Below, piece after piece: positions 23,801 through 35,800 of a stretch of 64,000 nucleotides of DNA. Positions within the stretch are counted from its first letter, which is position 1; every line of letters begins with the position of its first letter. This DNA comes from Siderastrea siderea (taxonomy: Eukaryota; Cnidaria; Anthozoa; Scleractinia; Rhizangiidae). The stretch is taken from the NCBI GenBank assembly GCA_964030785.1, contig OZ034977.1:30589152-30653151 (forward strand). Reading direction: 5' to 3'. Under the pieces are notes generated by a model. That model did no database searches and was not told the origin of the DNA. It saw nothing but the letters and a program-made list of their open reading frames with translations. Position numbers and translations under genes: made by a program.

Positions 23801-26800
23801 AGATGAATGAACCACAAGCCGTAATAGAAATTAATTTTGTGGTTTGTGTTTTTTTCCCTTGTGGTTTGATCTTACATCTGATTGGTCCTGACAAAATGAA
23901 CATATTATTTTCCAGAAATAATTCTTGGTGTTCACAGTAAATTTTTATTAGTTGCACAGAAAGCAGTTGCTTTTCATGTACAACTGTAGTTAACTACCAC
24001 TGCATCAATATTGATACAGAAATAAATTTAAAGTGTTTTTCCAAATGAATCCTTTTCTCAAGGCAGTTGCCAGGTCAATGAAATGAGACTCAAACTGCAG
24101 CTCACCTTTGTTTTCTAACTACAAAGCGGCACCGCAACAAACCCCAAATTATAGCTAACTGTCTGCTTTCTGTGTGCCCATGTGGTAGGTTAGAGTGAAT
24201 TTCAGTTCAAAATGATTTCAAACTAGTTTTATTTGTATTTTCCTTTTGTTTCAGTTTGATGATAATGACTATAAGTCAAGGGAAATACAAATCAAACTAG
24301 TTTTAAATCATTTTGTCCTGAAATTCATTTTAACCTACAACACCTATTTGAACGATTGTGTCGCTTTCCAAAAATCATTGTTACAATAATATTATTGAGT
24401 GGAAATTTCTTTAATTTAGGAACTGGTACACCTTGTTGCCAGACATCACTGCCTTGCTAATAACAAAGATGAGCAGTTTTCTTTCCTGGAGGTGGGCTGT
24501 GGTAGTGGGGCTATTTGCCTTTCAATACTTTCAGAATTTCCTCAGGTAATCTCCATCAATTCATGATGATTCATTTAGCAGCCACCTTTAGCTCTTGGAG
24601 GTGTCGCTGGCACTAAAATGTTCCACACATCAGACAAGAAGGTCAACAGTCCAGGGGGTTCTCTCTTAACGGTTTTTGTGTTGGAGTACTGAGCCTGCTT
24701 CTTTAACCTTTTAAGCCTCAACATTAACATGCATACTCTCCTTACTGGCCTTCATAAACTTCTTACAGTGCAAAAGGGGAGGATTTGTTTAAACATCAAG
24801 ACATACCATCTTCGGGGATCACTCTGTTTATTGATTAGAGACCTGTATTTTTGATCATGTAGTGATGTTGTAAAGAGAAAATAGATACTTCTCACTATCA
24901 GGGCTTGAAGGGTCAAACCCCTACTCTATTTAAGCCCTGGCCAAATGGCGTTGCAAGTTATTGCAAGTTGAAAACTTGCATTAACTTGCAACTCCATTTG
25001 GCCAATTGACGTGTGTACTTGCGATGGCTTGGGATGACTTGCGTTCACTTTGATTGAGCTCAAATTTGCACGCAAGTGAACGCAAGTTTTTCACCGCTTG
25101 GCCACCCAACGCAAGTTGAGGCAAGTTGGTCTCAGTATTGTTTTCCGTTGTACGTGCGCGCGCAAGGCTGTACTGAAATGGCTTTCTTGCTACTTGCGAT
25201 TGAACTTGCGTCTACTTGCGATTCCGTTTGGCCGCCCATCGCAAGTCTGTGTTCGCAAGTTCACATTTCCTAACTTGCGTTGACTTGCGACTCCGTTTGG
25301 CCAGGGCTATAGACTTGAACCTTAAAATTTTCTCTTTTTTAAAGCCAAAATGGCAAACATTTTTACCTTCTTTCAGACCAACCAGCGAAACATTCTCAGC
25401 CTCTGAAATCTATACCCATTCCATACCAAAATGACTTGATGCATGTAAGCCATGAAGACCACACTTTCTGGGGCAGCTTGTAGCCTGGTTGTACCTGTTT
25501 AGACTATATTAAATTACAATAATTCTATCGTTGCGTTGCGAGATGAATTAGTTCAAGTACGTTAATTTTAAAATACCACCATTCATACAGTGCTGTTACT
25601 CTCTGTAACAGTGGGCCTGTAAACAGTGCCTGTTTCTTCCAAATATTTTTTGTACGCTTTCTGTACAGTACATTATTAATAAATAGGATTTTCAGCGTTC
25701 CAGACAGCTTAATGATTTCCTGATCTTTCATTTTCTATCATCAGACAACATGTGTAGCGATTGACAAAAGCAAAGATGCCGTTGGTCTCACAAGAGACAA
25801 TGCAAACAGGTGAGTATCGCGGGGCCTAGTTTGCACTTGTAAGTGATAAAAGCTGAATTGAAAGTATACTTTAAGCGAAAAGGCGTAGTCTTTGCCAAGC
25901 AATGTAGCTTACGTACACTTGCTGTAGCTACATGTATGGTATCAGTGCAACCTGCAGACTTGACAAGCTTGCAAAGTCTGCAAGAAACGCCACAAGGTTA
26001 ACAGTAAAAAGATAACGAGAGGGTATCATAAAAATACTAGAGCTATAAACTACCATGAAATGTATAAAATGGGTGAATAAATGTGTGTGAATGTATTAAA
26101 TGGGAATTTGATAAAACTGTTGATGAACTGCTAGGTGTCATTATGAGGCTCAGGAACCTTATCCCAGCAAAAGCTAAGTTGCAGTTCTATTAAAAAGCTA
26201 TTCTACTACACTTTTCCCTTCCTTGGAGCGAGAGAAGGAAGGAAAGGGATGAAGAGAGACCCTGGGAACGAGGTTGACAAGAAGAGGGCTGAGAGTAGTA
26301 TTGAAGGACAAACAGTCTTGACTAGTTACCGATAGCTTGAGAAAACAGCCGACGTTTTGCGAGGTCGCCACTTGAGCCCTCGCAAAACGACGTCTGAGTA
26401 ACGAGCGCAGAAATTCCATACTGATGACGTTCACTACCCAGATCTTGGGATCTTGGTAGTGCTTCTGATTGGTTGAAAGGAAATTCCAACCAATCAGAAG
26501 CACCACCAAGATCTGGGTAGTGAATGTCATCAGTGTGGAATTTCTGCGCTCGTTACTCAGACGTCGTTTTGCGAGGGCTCAAGTGGCGACCTCGCGAAAC
26601 GTCGGCTGTTTTCTCAGGCTAGCTACCGACAGTTAGAGCGGTTTTCAAATGAGTGTCGTAAAACCAAAAACAAAGTAAATGCTGTAACCAATCAGAAAAG
26701 GAACAAAACACAAAATAAACCAACCAGAAATCAAAGCAAATACAAGTAGTTAGCGTTAAGCGCGGGAAAACGCGTACGAGCGAGTCACGATTGGTTTTAG

Positions 26801-29800
26801 TTTTACTTCTCATTGGTTGAGAAAGTGGTGCGAGCTTTTTTAACCAATCAGAGAGGGTAGTAAAGCAAACGCAACATTACTTTGGGCACTCAATTAAAAA
26901 CTGCTCTATTGGACACAGCTCACCTACCAACTTAGTAAGTAGACGCCTTCAAGATTTGTGTATTGTGTATTTTAATGTATAAAGTTAAACATGCACTGTC
27001 CCCCCAAGCCTGTGAGTGATCTATTCAAGCCACAATTTTCCAATCACGTTCTCGGACAAGCTAACTTTGCTCTACCCAGTTTCAACACCGTTAAATATGG
27101 AAAATGCTCTCTCAAATATCTCGGACCAAAACTTTGCAATAAGCTCTTGAATAAAGAACGATCGTGTATTTCACTTAACTGCATTCAAAAACTGTATACG
27201 AAAGCTTGACCTTAGCAAGTTATTAAAATGCAACTGTCAAGGTTGCCATCTTTGAAATTTTTAAAAATGTGAAGAGATTAATTTTTTAACTTTATAACTT
27301 ATACTGTTTTATTTTAGACACTTTTTTCACTTTAATACGATCCATTGTAATTCTTGACACTTTTTTGTTCTTTAACACCATTTATTGTAATTTAGCTAGG
27401 TAATTATTATTGTCATTGTTGTAATTTAGCTAGGTGTTGTAATTTAGCTAGTTGTCCCCGATTAGTAGGTTTTTTTTACCCATAATGTAGGCAAGACACG
27501 TTAATTAAGTTATTATTATGAAAGTTATTAAAATTGACTAAGTTGAGAGATAGCAGTTTAGGTCGATATCAAAGAGCTAGGACTTTTCTAAAGGCTTTAT
27601 TGCTAGCAGAGCCAAGTACACTGGCCCATAATTTGAGGCTGCCCGTGTAACATTAGAGTGCTTTTCAAATGAGTGTCGTAAAACCAAAACCAAAGTAATT
27701 ACCCAAGCCAATCACAACAAACACAAATTACCCAATGAACCAATCAGAACTCGAAGCAAATACATGTAACCGGCGCCAAGCGCGGGAAAACGCGTGCGAG
27801 CGAGTCGGGATTGGTTTGAATTTTACGTCTGATTGGTTGAGAAAGTGGCGCGACGTTTTTTAACCAATCACAGAGTGAAGTAAAGCAAAACCAATGCAAA
27901 ACACGAATTACTTTCGACAGTCAAATGAAAACCGCTCTAATACGAATGCTTTTACCTTTCAAGTCGTATGATGAGTTGCCAAGTTGTATTATTCTAAAAA
28001 CTGAGCCAGTGAAACTGTGTCCTTCTAAAAATTTGCACGAGAGGAGAAAAAAAGGAAAGCAGAAACTTTGTTTCAATGCATGCATCGCAAAAGATGCATG
28101 TGTAATGGACATGCATCCCATTCGGGAGGGATAGTAGTAATACTTCTATGAGTACCTTGACACAAATCTTGCTTCATGGCTCAGGCTATGTGGGCACGTG
28201 CAACGTCACTTTGACATTCGGTGGAATTTCCCGGTGATCATTTATTTATCATATAGGGCACTTCGACATTGCTGATCCTAGCAGTATGCAGGACGCGTGT
28301 CACCACGAACTCAGTAAATATGACCTATTCTCGCCACGAGTCTCCCAGTAGCTCAGTGGTTAGAGCGTCCGACCGGTGTACGGAAGGTCACGGGTTCGAT
28401 TCCCGTCGGGGACTCAGATTTTTTCTTTGTCCCGCGCTCGCGACATGTTGAATACTTCATCTTTTCTTATCATTTATATATATTGTATGATTACATCTAA
28501 ATCGACAAGATTAACTTGCAAAATTCTAGAAACGACGTTCTGCAAGTTTCAGAGTCCAGTGCAAAATAAAAGTCAGGTTTAGTTTTAGATTGAGAATAAC
28601 CGAAGAAGGACAGCCTTTGGTAGTTAAAAAATGAATGAAATGTTTTATACTTATAGCAAAGACCTACCGACTTATATATGTTTTATATTTAAAAAAAAAA
28701 GTTTTGATCGCACGCGTATGCTTTCCATAAGTTATACGTGTATGTACAAATACATTTATAGGTTTATATATAGCGCTAACAAGAAAACAACAACAACAAT
28801 TAGACAAAGATTTCAGCCAGGAAATGGGCGCTGATAGCGGTTCTGAAACTATTTTCCCAGTCATCTTGCATGTATAAATTGACATCTCCCATAGCACACT
28901 TTGTTTGGCCCCCAAATTTTGCATTAACTATTGTTTTCAATTTCCCTTGGGAACATGCACGTTCCCAAGAGGAATTGAAAACAATAGTTTAATACGTAAA
29001 ATTTGGGGGGCAAACAAAGTTTATTACGTGAGGTGAGGAAGTAGTCAATGGGCTGGGTTGGTGAAGGTTCTTAGCAAGTAACTGTTTTTGTATGAGTGGC
29101 ATGATGATTGTACAATGATAAACATCAGCGGCAGGAATTGTAAGTTACAAGCGCAGCTGACTTGTTTATGTTTGCTTGTATTTCAGATGTAGCGTGAGTG
29201 ATAGGATGTTACTTTATCACACTGATGTGCGTAAGTAATGAAAAATGTTTTCTTTGTTATTGTGTAGCATGGTTCTTTATAAAATCTGATTTCTTGATGC
29301 AATAAAGCTCATACAAAAGGTGTTTTACACCTACAGACATTTCCAAGATTTATTCTAGATTGAGGTTACCGCAATATGAAATTAAATTGGCACATAAAAT
29401 TTGTACCAGCGCGCCAATGGTGGCGCACAAAATTTCGCCAAGGAAACCTAGGTTCCTCTTTTACAAAGAGATTTGGCATTTGGCATTGGAGTAGCGTTTT
29501 CAACAGGATCGTGACCCGGAAGATCTGGGTACGAGATTATTAGGTAACAATGTTTTCTTTCCCGCTCCTTTGGTCAAAACTGTGGGATTTCAGTTCTACG
29601 ATTAAATAATAACGTTAACTTGTTGCAAACATATCAAGATATTTTTCCGTGGACAAATATCTGATCCTTGACATTTTTGGGAACAGATCTTATATTATGT
29701 CCACGGAAATTTTTTACACCAGATGGAGGTTGTGTTTTGATCTCCACGTGAATTAACTTCGAAAAAGTTTCGGAACTTTTTCTTTCAAACATTAAACTTC

Positions 29801-32800
29801 GGACGCAAAACTTTCGGAAGTGTTTTTTTTTTTCTGGCACATTTCGGACGATTTTCTTGATCACTAAAGCTACTTCTAAGACGGAAAAGTACGATAGTAT
29901 AAAAGATATGGAGCCTTCATTACAGTTGTTTTATTGACGTTCCTTGTTCCCTAAACCTTAATGTGAGCTCCGTTACAAATGTCTGCGCATCATAGTATTG
30001 GGATGCTTCATTTGTTTGGACGTTTAAATTTTCGGACGCTAAGTTTTGTCCGATATTTAAACGTCGGAATTTTTTCAAAATTAAAGTACCACCTTGTCTA
30101 TCTTTCAGGGTCTGTTTTGCCGATACTTGCCTCCGCAAAGTTTGATGCTGTCATAAGTAACCCTCCTTATATTCCTGAACGAGATATGGCTTATTTACAG
30201 CCTGAAATCTCCAGGTAGGTTTCTATTGACTTCAAACAAGAAACTTTGCCTCACATTGTCTCTCTCGGTGACATACAGCTGGGGTAACCTTGGGATGGAC
30301 TAGCATCCCATCCAGGGGGGAGTAGCAATACTCTCAGTTGCTTCATGCTACGGACACCTGGATAAGCTCCGGCCGTGTAGGCCTCCTTGGCCCGATTGCG
30401 ACTTTTTATAATTCACAACACTCAGACTGATGGTTGACTAATTGCTACTTGCTGCACGTGATTTATTGGTAAATAACTTAAGGTGAATTATATGTGTTAT
30501 CGGGCATGTAAGAGGGTATACTCTCTCACATCATCTTCTCTCGCTTAAATTTGAAAATTACCATGAGATGGGAACATTTTATTTCTATGAAACTACTTTT
30601 GTTCTTAAAGTTAATTGCACTACGAAGTCGTGTTTTTTGCGAGTAAAAGGACAAAGATTTCCTTTTCGCGGATCGTTTTAAAACTTACTACAGCGTCAAC
30701 TGGAACAACATGTAATTTTTGTTAAATTATCCTTCTAATCTAAGAAGAATCTTACACTTACACCGGGCGCGGTCGTTGCCTGTCAACGAATTATCGTTCA
30801 CTTCGAAAATTTCTCAGTTTTTGATTGGCTTAAATTAAACACGTGACGCGAGGAAAACTGTCAGGAAATCGTGCCCTTGGGCGAAAAAACCCTGGATGGA
30901 TAGTACGCTTGAATAAACTTTGTTTCTGTGTTAAGTAGGGTTTCTTTAATATATTTTCGTCTATTTTTCTTCCTTTTCCGTTTTCTTTTCTGTTTAAGTT
31001 GTTGCTTTTTGCCGCTTTTGATTCATCTAAAAACTCAAACTTGGTGCACTAAAGATTCCAAATGGCAGTTTTTGGGTGGAAGGGAAGAAAATTAAGTGGT
31101 GAACAGTAAAAACAACAGTGTTTCTGTCTCGAGACGCATTGGCTGATAGTTAGCCCCTTAGAAATTTGATGTTCTCAGGGGCCGAGTACAAGGCGAGTTT
31201 CAGCCCGGGCTGAAATTTTGTTGTGATTACATAGCAAATTTCAGCCCGGCCACAATGTGTAAAATTCGGCGGGAAAATTTGCAAGAGTGCTTTTTACATT
31301 TAAAACACAATCGGTGCGCATGCCCAATTTCATTCATGTTTTTTAGCCCCGGCTGCAAACTTGTTTGCGTGTACATGGCTTTTTTCAGCCCGTTTGACCG
31401 GGCTGAAACTTAGCCCCCGCTGAACCTCTCTTCATGTAATCGCAAAAGTCTTTTTAAGATTTGTCTAGGAAGCGGGGATGAAATTCGTCATGTAATCGCC
31501 CCAAAAACTAGCAGATAAGCCCTCAGGAACACCCAATTCCCGCGGGACAACTATCAATTGATTATCCTGCGACGAAACGCTCTATTGTTTAAATAGTAGA
31601 TGTTGATTGAACCAATCAGATTCGCGTATTAGTGTATGTGCCACACCCGTATTTCTGTTCTTTCTTCCTCCCATTTTTTTCTTTTTGATACGTAGACACG
31701 AAGATGTTGGCGCATTATACGGCGGTCGAGATGGGCTTGACGTTGTAAAGGAAATATTACGCATTTCTTCAGGGATATTGAAACCTCACGGGTAAGACCT
31801 AGAGATAAAAACACTTTATTATATTTGACCATGCGGAGTATTTGAAATAAACTTCCATGGACTGCAGGAGATAGAATTAAAGAGAAAGTGATCCTCGCGG
31901 TTGGCCAGCAAATCGCTCGATATCTCAGTTGGTAGTGTGTAATGCACCGGTATCACTAAAACCGATAGGAAACATGTAGTTCAAGTTCTCACCGAAAGTT
32001 GTTTAAGCAAACAGCGCAGAAATACTATTATCTTACCGTCAGTTCTGTTGTCCTGTGTCTTGGATTTCCTTGTCTTCTTCTGCAAATATCCCTGATTCCT
32101 TCCGATTCATGAGCGAGTTTGATGTCCTTGCTTAACCACCCGCCATTTTGAAAAACCACTCAGTTCCAGTTTTACGCCGCTCACTAGAAACCCCTGAGAA
32201 AGACTGGGTAAGCAGTCGTTGCGAAGTCATGGCAACAAGCTCGTGAGAAGCGTGCACGACGGACTTCCGTATATGGTAGGCCGCCGTGCAACGAATTAAA
32301 ATTTGCAATTCAAATTAGGTTCTGTCGGAGGATGGGAAAGTGCTTTTTGCTCTAACCAGCTGAAGACGAATTTGAAACCAATAGCGATTGTCTTTTCGGC
32401 CCTACGATTGGTCAGTGGCAGAGATCTCCTAGCAACGGCCCATGCGCTTCTCACTCGGTGGTTCTTTGGGTTTGAGGAGGTTTTCAATAGACAGTTTAGA
32501 ACTGAGAATGGGTGGTGTTACAGAATGGTGGACGGTGAAGCAAGGATGTCAAACTCACTCAAGAATCAGAGGGAAACAGAGGTATTTGTAGAAGACGATG
32601 TGGAAATCAGTCACAGTACAGTAAAACTGACGGTAAGGTGTTAAAATACTAAAACAACAAATTTCCTCCTTTCGTAATCTGTTGGCCCCCAAAAGGGCTT
32701 CGGGCAGAGCCTCCCCTTATTGCCGACTATACGGAGTACCCCCCCCCCACCCCCCGGCCTACCTGTGATGTCCACTTTCTAATTAGAACAAGACGAAGGC

Positions 32801-35800
32801 TATTATATTCAGTTGTAATCAGTATCCTTCACATTGCGACAACCGGAAAACTGACTTGGAAGCTCAAGAAGAAGGACCACCAGGTTTTGGTATTTGAAAA
32901 TCATGACTAACACAATTCGAGATTCAGTAGGCAACAGCAAGTCACATTTTGTTTAGGACAGCAGAAATTCGAGATGCGGAGCTCCACTGAGATAGACCAT
33001 AGTAAATGACTAAAAGGTAGTTAAGCAAATCCAAGAAAAGGGTTTCATATCGAGATAGCGGGTGATTTACATCCGCTAGGGGGTTCTGTTTAAGTTGCCT
33101 CAACACTTGAAACCCATGAAATACTGACTATTACGCACGACAAACATGTGCACTGCGCGAGACTAAATAAACGCGTAGATAAACGCGCAGATATTGATTA
33201 TCCAAACGATATTTGTGTTGAAATGGCCTTGATTTCGCTTGTGTGTCATACACTGTGCACTTGTTCGAAATTGTCGAACATGTGACGTGAACATATTAAA
33301 CGGGTGGCAAATTTCAACAAAGCTGGCTTTCGCGAATTCATCCTGGCTTTTTATTTTTGATGCGAAAAACAAATTCCACATCGACAATAAATTTTGCCAT
33401 AGCACTGTCAATGCTGGCATGGTAGTCGGCAAGTAAGGGTGTGGAATCCGAGAGTATCCAGCCACCCTGCAATGCAGGCTTTTTTGCAGGCAAGTGCTGT
33501 ATCAAAAAGTCATTCGTACATTTGGCCGCTATCTTTCTCTAACTGCTTCAAAATCCAAGATGGCGGCTAGACATTTCGCAAAGAAAATACTCAGCCCTCG
33601 CTCGCACCAAGATACGTCTGCACTGCTTGCTAGAATCTCAGCCTAGTACCCAGGCTTTCTCTTCTCGCTCACACGACTTGGCGCGAAATTTCGTGACGTC
33701 ACCGAATGGCATACCGCAAGGGGACCTCGCTCGGTGACGTCACGACATTTCGCACCAAGTCGACTCGAGTGAGCGGGAGGAGAAGGCCTGGGTACTAGGC
33801 TGCTCGAATCCAGCTGAGAGCAGTTTACTTAAGGACGGACCATTAGAAAAGTTATGGGGGGGGGGGGGGAGTACAAAAAAAATAAATGCAAGGGAAAATT
33901 GAGTGAAAAAAATTCATGCACAGCGAGTAGCCCAGAGAAAAAGTTCCTGCATACGGTAAAAAATATCCCTGCAAGGGAAATTTTAACGAAAAAATTGGTG
34001 CAGTTCGAAAATTCCCCACCCCTCCCCCATAACTTTACTAATGGCCCGTCCCTTATAGATAAATACACAGCTTTAGCAACGGATTGTCGTCAGGGAATTA
34101 TTTCCCCACCATAACCTTCCTAGCTTCCCTCCTTTCCCAATTGTTCTCACGAAGGTGGATTGCTGGTATGCAGGATGCACACTCAAGTCAAACATGACTG
34201 TATTTCTTGTTTTAGTTCAGTGTGGTTAGAAGGAGACATTTCTCATCCCGAGAAAATAAATGACTGGATCAGTAGCCAACACCTTGGCTTAATACATTGC
34301 GGAACTTTTGATGACTTTACACAGAGGTGAGCCAAACTTGGAAGTTGTGCAAGAGCTTTAAGTTAGGTGACATTTATTTCATGAAATCCGAGTGGTAGTG
34401 CCGAATTGACTTTGAGTTCTTGATAATATCGATTATCGATTTCACCCAATGGTCAGGCCAGGATTCAAATACGACTCGCTTTCGCAGAATAATTATCAAT
34501 AGAAGCATCTGCGTTTGCTATAAATTAAGATTCCCGCAATAAAGCTTTACCGATAATTTTGTATAGCACGCTTCAGAGCAAAAGGCCACAGCAACCGTCA
34601 CCAGGAAGTTTGCAAAAAAAAATTTTATTTTGTAATTGGAGACTAGTTGAAAGAAAACTTCTTCGTTTTCAAAACAAAGGAAGTCTTTTAGAGGGCATAA
34701 AAATAGCTTTTACGTCCTGTGTGTAAATACTTGATCAGGCTTCCTGTCGCATCCGTTAATTATTAATTATCTTTGGATTTTTGTTAAGAAGGGAAATGAT
34801 CTTAGCGCTACTAAGTTCCGTTTTTTTCCAAGAGCCCTTGAGTTGTATGCAGGGTTTCCTTAATAAGTCTGTCATTGACCAATTGGTCGATGGAAATTGT
34901 GTCAATCATCCGAAGAACCCAAATATGGTAATCGTGCCGAGTTTGGAACTATTAAAGCGGTTGAATTGAAGTTAAGTAAACGGCTTCTAAAAATCTGGCA
35001 AAATTAGAGTTTAATTTGCGTAGTTGGGGGGGGGGGGGGGGGGGAGAGGGGACGTTTGTAAATTGTAGCTTCTTTTCTTGATTTTTGAAAACTTGTACTT
35101 CAGCGGCTTTTCCTCCAAACTTTCTTCAACTCACTAAGGCTGTTATGTGACCGACCTTTTTCTTTGTAACTGATTTCCGCTCTGACTTGTTTCGGTCCCA
35201 GGCCCCTGCTGTTTCTAGGGTGGGAAGTTTTGAGTAATAATGAGCAAAAACCTTGTACTCTGCCGCTCTGTAGCTGAATGTAACAGTAAATGTTTTAAAA
35301 ATGAAAGCACCAATTCGTTTGTCGTATTTTGTTAACTCTGTAATTTTCCTCTCAGTTAACTCTGATTCGAGTTTAGCAGCCTTTTTCCATAGCTGCTTTC
35401 AAGGGTTCTCTGGCTTCGGGTCGAATTAACGTGCACCTTATCTCACACGATTCACCTACTGACCAGAAATACAAATACTAAAATACCTGCCAATTTGTTC
35501 ATGAAAATCAGTCTTTGCCCTTTCTTTTCTTACTTTACGTTATTAGTGGCAGATTAATTGGTTGTTTCGAGGCACGTTGTTCGAAATGTTGGAGTGTGTA
35601 ACATTACTCAGGTTGCAAGGCCAAAAATCCCTAGGACGCAATTTGCTGCAACAGTTTCAGAGAGTAGAAATTGATGTCTACGTTCTCAAACGATTGCAGC
35701 AACTGGGGTTTTTTAGAGTTGCACTCCGAACATACCTCAGTTGCAATGTCCAACATTTTACTACGCTATATGCCACAATGGTTGTATAAAGTAGAATTTT

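Noticed and set aside
28341..28412. Functional tRNA gene
   Set aside because: Box A and box B are intact, but T33 is lost, the anticodon stem has a mismatch and the acceptor arms do not pair in register. A SINE body follows, so it is a tRNA-derived SINE.
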